From CAWJMF01 sp963843945 (GTDB taxonomy: Bacteria > Vulcanimicrobiota > Vulcanimicrobiia > Vulcanimicrobiales > Vulcanimicrobiaceae): DNA of 64,000 nucleotides. A program made the translations under genes and the position numbers. Positions 50,563 to 58,769 of this stretch are shown here, one piece after another. The stretch lies in the NCBI GenBank assembly GCA_963843945.1, contig CAWJMF010000002.1, positions 1,736,001-1,800,000 on the forward strand, read 5' to 3'. Every line of letters starts with the position of its first letter. Position 1 is the stretch's first letter. The notes beneath the pieces were generated by a model. It was given only the letters and a program-made list of their open reading frames with translations. It made no database searches and was not told where the DNA came from.

Positions 50563-51524
50563 CCTAGGAAACGCTCCAATTTGACGCGCTTGGTCTTGCG
50601 CAGCAAGGGAGCCCAGAGATCGCCGGCTCGCGCGAGGCGTTCGCGCACGTTGTCGACTCGAAAGTCGTCGATCGCGACGCCGAGTTCGAGTTCTTCCCAC
50701 GTCACCGGCGTCGAGACGGTGGCGCGTGGGGTCGGGCGCACGGAATAGACCGAAGCGAGGGTGCGGCCCCAAGCGTTCTGATTGTAGTCGACGAGCACGC
50801 GGCCTTGAGGCCGTTTCGCGATCTTGTACTCCGCGGTCAGGATATCGGGCCGCCGCGCGGCGACGGCGAACGCCAGCGCCTTGGCGAAGCGCCACACCTC
50901 CTTTTGAAGCGGACCGCGTTCGATCGGCACGTAGACGTGGATGCCGTTCGAGCCCGACGTTTTCGCGTAGGACGGAAATTTCAGGTCGTCGAGCGCCAAC
51001 TTTAGCTCGAGCGCGGCTTCGCGCACGACCGCGAAGCTCGTCGCGCCTTGCTTCGGATCCTTGACGGGGTCGAGATCGAAATGCAGATAGTCGGGACGGT
51101 TCACGTCATCGCACGTTGCATACCACTGATTCAGATCGATGCACCCGAGATTGACGATCCACAACAGCGCGGCCAGGTCGTCGACCATCGGGAAGTCGAT
51201 GACGTTCCCGGAGCCGTGTTCGACGCGACAGAGTTCGAGCCAAGGCGGCGCGCCGCTCGGCGTCCGCTTCATGAAGAAAAAGTCTCCCGCCGCACCGTTC
51301 GGATAGCGCTTCATCACCATCGCGCGCCGCGCGATGTGTGGCAGCAAGAGCGGCGCGACGTCGGCGTAGTACTGCAGCAAAGCGCCCTTGGTCAATCCCG
51401 TTTCGGGGAAAAAGACCTTTTGCAGGTTCGTCAGCGCGACGTCGTGCTCGCCGGCGCGCACCGTCGCCGCGTTTGCGTCGTCAGGGATACGGACGCCCGG
51501 GTCGCGCCGCGCGGTCGGAGCCAT
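50559..51524 (-). CDS. LigD-type polymerase/primase domain protein
   Basis: A 321-residue stand-alone archaeo-eukaryotic primase-fold polymerase of the LigD (PolDom) family. It has the LTNLQKVFFPETGLTKGALL start, a GAAGDFFFMKR block, the metal-binding HFDLDP motif (two Asp), KTSGSNGIHVYVPIE with the nucleotide-binding His, and ILVDYNQNAWGRTLASVYSV-like end. It performs gap filling in bacterial non-homologous end joining, but ligase and nuclease domains are absent from this gene. A Ku gene would be expected elsewhere on the chromosome. Confidence 0.9.
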   Translation of the reverse strand: MAPTARRDPGVRIPDDANAATVRAGEHDVALTNLQKVFFPETGLTKGALLQYYADVAPLLLPHIARRAMVMKRYPNGAAGDFFFMKRTPSGAPPWLELCRVEHGSGNVIDFPMVDDLAALLWIVNLGCIDLNQWYATCDDVNRPDYLHFDLDPVKDPKQGATSFAVVREAALELKLALDDLKFPSYAKTSGSNGIHVYVPIERGPLQKEVWRFAKALAFAVAARRPDILTAEYKIAKRPQGRVLVDYNQNAWGRTLASVYSVRPTPRATVSTPVTWEELELGVAIDDFRVDNVRERLARAGDLWAPLLRKTKRVKLERFLG

Positions 51525-51607
51525 CTCTCGATCCTTCTACGCGTGCGCTCGAGCACACCCCGGCGTCCCCGGCCGGGGCGGGTACGCCGGCATCCGATAG
51601 TCGGAAT

Positions 51608-52669
51608 ATGCGAGCTCGCTGCGAACGGCCGGCCGTCGCCCTTTTGGCGCTGGGATTGGCCGCGTGCAGCGGCGGCGGGAGCGGCCTCGGGCCTGCGCCT
51701 TCGCCGACGCCGGCAACGAGCGCTTCGCCCTCTGGCGCCGGGAACGTGAGCGGAGCGGTCTACGATCTCTCCTCATATACGGCCGGCGTCGGCGGCGGCG
51801 GGGTGGGCTGGTCGGTCTTGCCGAACGGCTCGCCGGCGCCCGGCGTGAAGCCCGTTTCCGGCGCGGTGGTAGTCGTCGGGGGAACGCTCGTGAGCGGCGC
51901 GACGGCGCCGCCCTCGCTGCCCAGCGACGACGTCAGGGCCGTCACCGACGCGGGCGGAGCCTTCGCGCTCACCACGGCCGCGACGGGCCCTCAATTCATC
52001 ATGGTCTTTCCTGCCGCGAGCGATAGCGTGCACGTCGCCGCGATCCACCGCACGACGACGCTCGTCGCCGGGAAGAACGTCCTGCCGACGCAGCTCATGG
52101 CCGCCGTAACCAGCGATGAAGTGGCCTGGTTGACGCAAGTCAATGCGGACCGCGCGGCCAACGGGGCCGCACCGTTGGTGTTCGACGAAGCGCTGCTCGA
52201 GTCGGCGCGCTATTGGGCGAACTTCATGGGAACGACGGGATATTTCAACCACTGCATTCCGGCCTCGGCCTGCGGCGGCGGATCCGCGACGCCGCCCCCG
52301 GGCGCTGCGCCGCAGGACGCCACGCCGGCCACGCGCGACGCGTACTTCAACGCGTACTTCGGCGGGTGGGGCGAAAACATCGCGGCCGGCTTCGGGAATT
52401 GGCAAGGCGCGGAGTCCGCCTTCATGGCCGAAAAAGCAAACTGCCCAGGTGACACCGCCGTGGGTTGTCCTTTCGGCGAATCGACCGGTCACTTCCTGAA
52501 CATCGTCGACCAAAGTTATCTCTGGGTCGGACTCGGAGAAGCTACCGGCGGCGCCTCACCGTATGCGTCGTACTACGACCAAGAATTTGCGACAACGGGA
52601 GCCGGCTTGTCGTCGTCGAGTTCGCTTCCGAACGCGCGCATGGCGCGCCCCCTCGCGCCGAAGCACTGA
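51608..52669 (+). CDS. CAP-domain (SCP-like) lipoprotein
   Basis: A 353-residue protein. The signal peptide ends in LALGLAACSGG, a lipobox. A Ser/Pro/Ala-rich linker and a beta-sandwich-like domain (about residues 45-155) precede the CAP domain (WLTQVNADRAANGAAPLVFD, then WANFMGTTGYFNHCIPASAC, GWGENIAAGFGNWQGAESAF, TGHFLNIVDQSYLWVGLGEA). These contain the His and Glu residues of the CAP cavity. Cys pairs suggest disulfides. A possible extracellular lipid-binding or proteolytic role; function unknown. Confidence 0.85.
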   Translation: MRARCERPAVALLALGLAACSGGGSGLGPAPSPTPATSASPSGAGNVSGAVYDLSSYTAGVGGGGVGWSVLPNGSPAPGVKPVSGAVVVVGGTLVSGATAPPSLPSDDVRAVTDAGGAFALTTAATGPQFIMVFPAASDSVHVAAIHRTTTLVAGKNVLPTQLMAAVTSDEVAWLTQVNADRAANGAAPLVFDEALLESARYWANFMGTTGYFNHCIPASACGGGSATPPPGAAPQDATPATRDAYFNAYFGGWGENIAAGFGNWQGAESAFMAEKANCPGDTAVGCPFGESTGHFLNIVDQSYLWVGLGEATGGASPYASYYDQEFATTGAGLSSSSSLPNARMARPLAPKH

Positions 52670-52687
52670 AGGGGCGCGCGCCGCGAC

Positions 52688-52909
52688 TTAGGTGTTGCTG
52701 CGGATGTCCTGCTTGGCGCGGTCGATTCCCGCGAGCGTCTCTTCCTTCGCTTGATTGGCGACGGAACGGACTTTTTCGCCCGGCGTCAGCGCGTCGCCGC
52801 CGAGGTCGCGCTCGGTCTGTTCGGCTTCGGCATTCGCCTTATGACCGGCTTCGTTGAAGGCGTCCTTCACGTTGTCGACGGTCTTCCGAAGATCTTCCTT
52901 TAGCCCCAT
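52688..52909 (-). CDS. Small helical stress-type protein (CsbD/LEA-like composition)
   Basis: A 73-residue hydrophilic, Lys/Glu/Ala-rich protein that begins MGLKEDLRKTVDNVKDAFNE and would form amphipathic helices. It resembles small stress-induced CsbD-like or LEA-type proteins in composition but lacks a sure family signature. It is followed 10 bases further left by the start of the small DUF5670-like gene's end, so the two may form an operon. Confidence 0.6.
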   Translation of the reverse strand: MGLKEDLRKTVDNVKDAFNEAGHKANAEAEQTERDLGGDALTPGEKVRSVANQAKEETLAGIDRAKQDIRSNT

Positions 52910-52919
52910 AACGTTCTCC

Positions 52920-53078
52920 TTAAACCCTGACGCCGCGTCCGGTGATCACGTTGATGACCACCATGATGATGGCCAGAACGAGTAACAAATGAATCAACCC
53001 GCCACCGATGTGGAGCAAGAAGCCGAGCAGCCAAAGTACGAAAAGTACGGAGATGACGGCCCAAAGAATTCCGGCCAT
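52920..53078 (-). CDS. Small lmo0937/DUF5670-family membrane protein
   Basis: A 52-residue protein, MAGILWAVISVLFVLWLLGF followed by LLHIGGGLIHLLLVLAIIMV and a basic end. It contains two transmembrane helices with the conserved HIGG and IHLLLV core. The ATG at 53078 follows GAGGAA. Function unknown. The stop lies 11 bases before the start of the small stress-type gene, which is the next gene downstream on the same strand. Confidence 0.8.
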   Translation of the reverse strand: MAGILWAVISVLFVLWLLGFLLHIGGGLIHLLLVLAIIMVVINVITGRGVRV

Positions 53079-53182
53079 TGCTAGCGTTCCTCCGCGAGAC
53101 TCGAGTGTTGTAAGTTCATGCGAGGAGTCGTGTACCCAGCGGAACGCCGAGTCAATCTCATCCGCGGTAAGGCGGTCGCCCG

Positions 53183-53641
53183 CTAGGGGTGAATCGAATC
53201 CGTCCAGCGCACCGTCTCGGGAACTTCGGCCGTCGGAATGTCGAGGTTGACGACGACAGGTTCCTGACCGCTGCGCACGAGTACGCACTCGAGCGGCTCG
53301 CCGGCGCTCGCGTTGATTTCTTGATGCGGCACGTAGGGCGGGACGAAGATGAAGTCGCCCGGCCCGGCTTCGGCAACGAACTCGAGCGCGTCGCCCCAAC
53401 GCATGCGCGCTCGGCCGCGCACGACGTAGATAATGCTTTCGAGGTCGCCGTGGTGGTGTGCGCCGGTCTTCGCGTCAGGCTGGATCGTCACGGCGCCGGC
53501 CCACAGTTTCTCGGCGCCAACGCGCGCGTGCGTGATCGCCGCCGACCGGCTCATGCCAGGCGTCTGCGCGGTGTTCGGGTCCAACTGGTCGCTCGCCACG
53601 ATGCGAACGCCTTCGCGTTTCCAGTCTCTCGCTAAGCTCAT
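53183..53641 (-). CDS. Cupin-domain protein
   Basis: A 152-residue single-domain cupin. Motif 1 is TGAHHHGDLESIIYVVRGRA (His, His, Glu as metal ligands), and motif 2 reads GPGDFIFVPPYVPHQEINAS. The protein is cytoplasmic. Cupins of this sort are dioxygenases, isomerases or sugar-binding regulators; no specific substrate can be named. The start ATG is at 53641; much longer upstream frames are antisense to the proline-rich gene. Confidence 0.87.
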   Translation of the reverse strand: MSLARDWKREGVRIVASDQLDPNTAQTPGMSRSAAITHARVGAEKLWAGAVTIQPDAKTGAHHHGDLESIIYVVRGRARMRWGDALEFVAEAGPGDFIFVPPYVPHQEINASAGEPLECVLVRSGQEPVVVNLDIPTAEVPETVRWTDSIHP

Positions 53642-53725
53642 GCCGTCTCTAACACCGCCGAGCGCTCGGCGGTCGCAGAGGCTCTGCGGCAAGACGCCCA
53701 CTTTGCCGCGGAGAACCACGGCGGC

Positions 53726-54637
53726 ATGAAACTCCGGCGCGCGTTTTCGTCGGCATTGACGCTGGCCTTCGCGGCAGCGTCGCTGCCCGTCCAGCTTTCG
53801 GCGCAACAGCCGGCGCAGGGCCAAACGACTCAGGGGCAGCCGCAAAGCCGGCCGGCGGCGAAACCGGCCCCGGCAAAACCGCAGTCCAAGCCCGCGCAAC
53901 CGGGCAAGCCGCAGACAAAGCCCGCGCCGCCCCAAACCAAACCCGCTCCGCAACGGCCGAATCCGGGACAGGGAGGCGGCAAACCGCCGCCGGGAGGCGG
54001 GAACGGCGGCAAGCCACCGCCGGGCAACGGGAATGGCGGCAGGCCGCCGGGCGGCGGGAACGGGGCCAAACCACCGCCGCCGGGTGGCGGCAACGGGAAT
54101 CGGCCGCCGCCAAACAGCGGATATAAGCCGCCGCCGCGCCCCGCGCCGGGCCACGGCGGTTGGTACCCGCCCAAGCCTCCCTATCCGGGCTATCATTATC
54201 CGCCTCGGCCGCCGGGCGGCTACCCGCCGCCGCGCTATCCGCCCTACCACGGCTGGCGGCCGATCTATCCGCCGCCACCCCCGCCGATCTACCGGCCGGG
54301 AGCGTGGTACTGGAACCGTGGCGTGGTTTGGACCCCGTACCCAACGTATTGGGCCGGCGGCTTCTGGGGAGCGTTTGCCATCGGGACCGCGGCGGCGATC
54401 GTCGTCGGCGCGATCACGCAGCCACAATACGCGACGTATCAAGTCCAAGGCGGTAGTCCGGGAGCGCAGCTGCTCAACAGCTACGGCTTGATGCAGGTCC
54501 CGTGCCGGCCGTACGTCGTCGTGATCCACGGACCGAACGATACGATCGTCTGCGCGGAGCCGAACGGCACGGTTGCGCCCGGCGACTACAGCGTCGACCC
54601 CAGTACGCTGACGCTGATCAACTACCAAGAGTACTGA
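53726..54637 (+). CDS. Secreted proline/glycine-rich protein with C-terminal conserved domain
   Basis: A 303-residue protein with a signal peptide of about 26 residues (LTLAFAAASLPVQLSAQQ). Residues about 30-190 are low-complexity Pro/Gly/Lys/Gln/Asn repeats (GGGNGGKPPPG, then PRPPGGYPPPRYPPY), resembling cell-wall or adhesive proteins. The last 110 residues form a defined region with a glycine-rich hydrophobic segment (GGFWGAFAIGTAAAIVVGAI) and PCRPYVVVIHGPNDTIVCAE. It is presumably exposed on the surface. Confidence 0.75.
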   Translation: MKLRRAFSSALTLAFAAASLPVQLSAQQPAQGQTTQGQPQSRPAAKPAPAKPQSKPAQPGKPQTKPAPPQTKPAPQRPNPGQGGGKPPPGGGNGGKPPPGNGNGGRPPGGGNGAKPPPPGGGNGNRPPPNSGYKPPPRPAPGHGGWYPPKPPYPGYHYPPRPPGGYPPPRYPPYHGWRPIYPPPPPPIYRPGAWYWNRGVVWTPYPTYWAGGFWGAFAIGTAAAIVVGAITQPQYATYQVQGGSPGAQLLNSYGLMQVPCRPYVVVIHGPNDTIVCAEPNGTVAPGDYSVDPSTLTLINYQEY

Positions 54638-54751
54638 GCGGCCCGGGTTTCCTTCGTTTTGGATCGGTGCGGGACGTTTCGAGGACGCGCTGCGGACGCA
54701 GGCGGGACGTTCGCCTTGTTATCGTGATTGCGGAAAGGCGGTCAACACGCT

Positions 54752-54895
54752 ATGGAACTCAACAATCGCAATCGCGAGGACGACGAAGCTCGCGCAGACG
54801 ACGTTCACATCCCGCTCAGCGCACGCCCTCGCATCGCCGGCCGGGTCTCAAGTGGCCGCGGAATGTTCGGGGGCTGGGGCCCCCGGATCGGCTGA
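54752..54895 (+). CDS. Possible small protein overlapping thiC 3' end
   Basis: A 47-residue frame, MELNNRNREDDEARADDVHI and so on, with a GGAAAGG site eight bases before the ATG. It overlaps the thiC coding end by 48 bases on the other strand. Nothing recognisable; it could be fortuitous. Confidence 0.3.
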   Translation: MELNNRNREDDEARADDVHIPLSARPRIAGRVSSGRGMFGGWGPRIG

Positions 54896-56584
54896 GACGT
54901 AAACCTCGGCGCCGAGCGCGCGGAATTCGGTGGACTTCTCCGCCATCCCGCGCTCGGCATATTCCCGTACTTCCTGGGTGATTTTCATCGAACAGAAGTG
55001 CGGCCCGCACATCGAGCAAAAATGCGCGACTTTCGCCCCGTCGGCGGGAAGCGTTTCGTCGTGGAAGGCGCGCGCGGTTTCCGAATCGAGCGCGAGTTCG
55101 AATTGATCCTGCCAGCGAAACTCGAAACGCGCGCGCGAGAGCACGTCGTCCCAATGACGCGCGTGCGGATGTCCTTTGGCGACGTCGGCGGCGTGCGCGG
55201 CGATCTTGTAGGCGATTACGCCGTCCTTGACGTCTTGGCGGTCCGGCAAGCCTAAGTGCTCCTTGGGTGTGACGTAGCAAAGCATCGCCGTCCCGTACCA
55301 GCCGATCATCGCGGCACCGATGGCGCTGGTGATGTGATCGTAGCCGGGCGCGACGTCGGTAACCAGCGGTCCCAGCGTGTAGAAGGGGGCTTCCTTACAC
55401 ACCGCTAGCTGCCGGTCGACGTTCTCCTTGATAAGGTGCATCGGCACGTGGCCGGGACCTTCGATCATCGTCTGAACGTCGTGTTTCCAGGCGATCTCCG
55501 TCAGCTCGCCGAGCGTGTCGAGTTCGGCGAACTGCGCCTCGTCGTTAGCGTCGGCGAGACAGCCCGGCCGCAGACCGTCGCCCAGCGAGAAGGTGACGTC
55601 GTAGGCCTTCATGATCTCGCAGATCTCTTCGAAGTGCGTGTAGAGAAAGTTCTCCTCGTGATGCGCGAGACACCATTTCGCCAAGATCGAACCGCCGCGC
55701 GACACGATTCCGGTGATGCGCTTCGCCGTCAGAGGTACGTAGCGCAACAAGACGCCGGCGTGGACCGTGAAATAATCGACGCCTTGCTCCGCTTGCTCGA
55801 TCAGCGTGTCGCGATAGAGCTCCCAAGTCAGGTCTTCAGCCTTGCCGCCGACCTTCTCGAGGGCCTGATAGATCGGAACGGTCCCGATCGGCACCGGCGA
55901 GTTGCGCAAGATCCACTCGCGCGTTTCGTGGATGTTCTTGCCGGTCGACAGGTCCATGACGTTGTCGGCGCCCCAGCGCGTTGCCCACGTCATCTTGTCG
56001 ACCTCTTCGTCGATCGTAGACGCGACCGCCGAGTTGCCGATGTTCGCGTTGATCTTCACCAAGAACGCCCGGCCGATGACCATCGGCTCGCTCTCGGGAT
56101 GGTTCACGTTCAGCGGCATCACGGCGCGCCCGCGTGCCACCTCGGCGCGCACCAGTTCCGGCGAGACGCCTTCGCGGATCGCGACGAACTCCATCTCCGG
56201 CGTCACGATTCCGCGCCGCGCGTAGTGCAGCTGGCTCACGTTCGCGCCGGCCTTCGCCTTACGCACGCGGCGCTTCGTGTGGAAACGCAGCGCTTCAAGC
56301 TCGGGCATCGCGTCGCGTCCCCGCCGATAGAGCGACGAGGGCTGCTCGAGCTCGACCGTATCCTCGCGCCGCACGATCCACTCCGAGCGTAGCGGAGCGA
56401 TGCCCGCGCGCACGTCGACGGCGACGTCGGGGTCGGTATATGGGCCGCTCGTGTCGTAGACGACGTGGCGCTCGCCATTCGTCAACTCGATCTCGCGCAT
56501 CGGCACGCGGATCGACGGGTCGCTCCCGAGCGAATAGATCTTCCGCGAGCGCGCCTCGCGCTTACCCTCGACGATTGCCGACAT
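54848..56584 (-). CDS. thiC: Phosphomethylpyrimidine synthase
   Basis: A 578-residue radical-SAM enzyme that converts aminoimidazole ribotide to HMP-phosphate in thiamin synthesis. The C-terminal cluster motif is present as CSMCGPHFCSMKI (the CxxCxxxxC arrangement). Conserved blocks such as RWGADNVMDLSTGKNIHETR, SRGGSILAKWCLAHHEENF and MIEGPGHVPMHLIKEN are intact. The start at 56584 is chosen because a TPP riboswitch lies just upstream; no other thi gene is in the window. Confidence 0.96.
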   Translation of the reverse strand: MSAIVEGKREARSRKIYSLGSDPSIRVPMREIELTNGERHVVYDTSGPYTDPDVAVDVRAGIAPLRSEWIVRREDTVELEQPSSLYRRGRDAMPELEALRFHTKRRVRKAKAGANVSQLHYARRGIVTPEMEFVAIREGVSPELVRAEVARGRAVMPLNVNHPESEPMVIGRAFLVKINANIGNSAVASTIDEEVDKMTWATRWGADNVMDLSTGKNIHETREWILRNSPVPIGTVPIYQALEKVGGKAEDLTWELYRDTLIEQAEQGVDYFTVHAGVLLRYVPLTAKRITGIVSRGGSILAKWCLAHHEENFLYTHFEEICEIMKAYDVTFSLGDGLRPGCLADANDEAQFAELDTLGELTEIAWKHDVQTMIEGPGHVPMHLIKENVDRQLAVCKEAPFYTLGPLVTDVAPGYDHITSAIGAAMIGWYGTAMLCYVTPKEHLGLPDRQDVKDGVIAYKIAAHAADVAKGHPHARHWDDVLSRARFEFRWQDQFELALDSETARAFHDETLPADGAKVAHFCSMCGPHFCSMKITQEVREYAERGMAEKSTEFRALGAEVYVSADPGAPAPEHSAAT

Positions 56585-56614
56585 GGTTCGAAACCTTTCC
56601 GGGCCGGCTCGACC

Positions 56615-56718
56615 GTCTCTCCCTCCGCCGGTTTTGACCGGATCAGGTTCGACGGTCGGCGACCAACATCGCCCTCTCAGCCCGTCATGCGGGCTCCCGT
56701 GAGGCTCACCCCACGATA
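56615..56718 (-). promoter_or_regulatory. TPP riboswitch (THI element)
   Basis: Reading leftward, the conserved boxes occur in the order GGGGTG, CTGAGA, GAACCTGATC, then GGTCAAAACCGGCGGAGGGA, which match the thiamin-pyrophosphate aptamer. The end lies about 30 bases before the thiC start, so ligand binding probably blocks translation initiation or triggers termination. Its 5' end is only about 17 bases from the divergent EamA start. Confidence 0.93.
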
Positions 56719-56734
56719 CGCCCACCCGGGGGGC

Positions 56735-57670
56735 GTGTCAACAACGAAGCGTGAACCCCGCCGGGTGCCGTACCTCCGTCTTTTGAGCGCGCAACTCGCG
56801 ATCGGCGCGGCGGCAATTTTCGCGCGCTACGCGCTCGGCGGCGCCGGGCCGCTCGCGGTCTCCGCCCTGCGGCTCATCCTCGCGGCGCTTCCGCTGGTGG
56901 CTTTGGCGCTCGTCGCGCATCCGCGCGTCCGCCTCAGTTTGCGGCGCGAAGTCGCCTTCGCAGGCGCGGGTGTCGCGCTGGCCGTCCACTTCGCGACCTG
57001 GATCGGCTCGCTGCTGTACACGTCGGTCGCGGTTTCGACGCTGCTCGTTACGACCACCCCGATCTTCACCGAAACCTACGACGCATTGACGAAGCGCCGC
57101 TTGCCGAGTCGCACGTTTGCGCTCTCGCTCGGGCTGGCGCTGGCGGGCGTCGCACTGATCGCGCTGCAGCACGCGACGCCGGCGCCGGTTCCCGGGCGCG
57201 CCGCACTGGGCGACGCGCTCGCGCTCGCCGGCGCGCTGGCCATCGCCGTCTATCTGCTCGTCGTCCGCGACGCCGGCGCCCGGCCGTCCAGCGGGCCGCC
57301 GCTCCCGACGCGCCAGATCGTGGCGCGAACCTACGGCTGGGCAGCGCTCGCCTTGACGCTGCTCGCCGCCTTCGCGCACCAGGGACCGCCGCCGCTCGGC
57401 GCGACGCTCAGCTGGTTCGGCATCCTGGCGATGGCGCTCGTGTCGCAATTGCTCGGCCACACCGCGCTCAACGCCGCCTTGCGCACGTTCACGCCGAGCA
57501 CCGTGTCGTTGACGACGCTGCTCGAGCCGCTCATCGCCGCTTTGCTCGCCGCCGCGCTTTTCCACGAAGGACTCTCGTTGCAAACGGCGCTCGGCGGCGC
57601 GCTCGTTCTCGCGGCCGTCGGGCTTACGCTCCGCTCGGCGAAGCCGGCGCCGCCGCTTGCGGTTGCATGA
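56735..57670 (+). CDS. EamA/DMT-family transporter
   Basis: A 311-residue membrane protein with a GTG start at 56735. Ten predicted helices in two EamA repeats: LRLLSAQLAIGAAAIFARYA opens the first, and WFGILAMALVSQLLGHTALN falls within the second repeat. A hydrophilic linker lies in the middle. Drug/metabolite exporters of this kind move amino acids or nucleotide sugars out; the substrate is unknown. It diverges from thiC across a very short interval, so the thiC promoter probably overlaps its 5' coding region. Its 3' end overlaps the next gene by 47 bases, convergently. Confidence 0.82.
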   Translation: MSTTKREPRRVPYLRLLSAQLAIGAAAIFARYALGGAGPLAVSALRLILAALPLVALALVAHPRVRLSLRREVAFAGAGVALAVHFATWIGSLLYTSVAVSTLLVTTTPIFTETYDALTKRRLPSRTFALSLGLALAGVALIALQHATPAPVPGRAALGDALALAGALAIAVYLLVVRDAGARPSSGPPLPTRQIVARTYGWAALALTLLAAFAHQGPPPLGATLSWFGILAMALVSQLLGHTALNAALRTFTPSTVSLTTLLEPLIAALLAAALFHEGLSLQTALGGALVLAAVGLTLRSAKPAPPLAVA

Positions 57671-58688
57671 GCGAAGCAATCAGCAGGCCGCAGAAGCCGG
57701 CAAGCACGGCCGAACCGGCAACGACGTGGACTTCCCACCAGTAGCCGCCGAACAGCGAGCCAACGACGGCGAGGTTCACCGCAACAAAGGTGCAGGGCAC
57801 GATGAAACCGAGCACTTGCAGACGCCAGAGCGGCCCGCGACCCGGTTGCAGCAGCGCGATCGTCAGGTCCGCGATCAGCCCGGCGCAGATTGCGGGTGAA
57901 AGCGTCAACGCGAGCGGGTCGGCGCCCGCGCGCATCAGCGTCGTGAACCCGGCACTCAATCCAAAGACGAGGGTGAGCGCACCGGGGTGCACCGGAAACG
58001 TGCGGCCGACGTAGAGCGCGACGCCGGCCAGCAACATGCCGCGTACGACGAACGTCAGAATGCCGTAAGCGAGGAGATAGAAGGCAAGCTCGCTTAACAG
58101 CGCCGGATCGGCGTGCGCGAAACGCAGTCCCGGTGCGAGCGAAGCTCCCGCCACGATGCGCATCGTCCATTCCGTCAAGAAGCCGGCGCCCGTGAGGAAA
58201 TACACAAAACCGAGCAGCGCCGGAAGTTCTTCCCCGAGACTCGCCCCGCCGCCGCGTGCCGCGAGCGCGCGCACCGGTCCGAGAAACGCCAGCGAGCCCG
58301 CGAAGAAAAGCAGCAAGTGGGTCGGACTGAGCGCGGCCGACAGCGCCTGTTCGATCCCGAAGAGGATGTGCCACAGCATGTCGCCGACGCCGCCGGCGGC
58401 CATGAGCGCGAGTCCCACGACGCTCGGTCCGTAGCCCGGCGGAATCGCCTCGCGAAACGACATGCCGGTCCGCATGCGGGACCAGATTTTCCACGCCACC
58501 ACTGCGGCCGTTGCGAGATAGCCGGTATAGAGCAGTGCGTGGTACGGCGTGAAGAAACCCTCGTCGTGAAGGTCGACGTGAAGGTGGGCCCAGCCGTCGC
58601 AGACGACGCCGGCGATCCACCAGAGCGACGCGAGCGAGACGAGCCAGTCAAAGCGCAGTGCGTCGCGGCGCTCGTCAGTCGTAGTCAG
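57624..58688 (-). CDS. Integral membrane protein, unknown function, with an abnormal 5' end
   Basis: A membrane protein with about nine helices (GVVCDGWAHLHVDLHDEGFF in the first loop, then HALLYTGYLATAAVVAWKIW, GGVGDMLWHILFGIEQALS...). The frame is open upstream to 58688, where only CTG or ATC codons are available. The best ATG with a GAGG site (58704) lies in the +1-offset frame and stops after nine codons (MLNLESDYD-stop). Either an unusual CTG start, a frameshift or a sequencing error explains this. No family recognised. Confidence 0.6.
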   Translation of the reverse strand: MTTTDERRDALRFDWLVSLASLWWIAGVVCDGWAHLHVDLHDEGFFTPYHALLYTGYLATAAVVAWKIWSRMRTGMSFREAIPPGYGPSVVGLALMAAGGVGDMLWHILFGIEQALSAALSPTHLLLFFAGSLAFLGPVRALAARGGGASLGEELPALLGFVYFLTGAGFLTEWTMRIVAGASLAPGLRFAHADPALLSELAFYLLAYGILTFVVRGMLLAGVALYVGRTFPVHPGALTLVFGLSAGFTTLMRAGADPLALTLSPAICAGLIADLTIALLQPGRGPLWRLQVLGFIVPCTFVAVNLAVVGSLFGGYWWEVHVVAGSAVLAGFCGLLIASLMQPQAAAPASPSGA

Positions 58689-58769
58689 ACTCGAGATTCA
58701 ACATGACGCCTCGTCCATTGTCAGCCTTACAAAAGGAAACCTTCGGGCCGTATAAGAGAAAGCAACAGG

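Noticed and set aside
53726..54400. Tandem DNA repeats in the proline-rich gene as a possible structural or regulatory element
   Set aside because: The repetitiveness is explained by the low-complexity Pro/Gly coding sequence, with frame preserved throughout.
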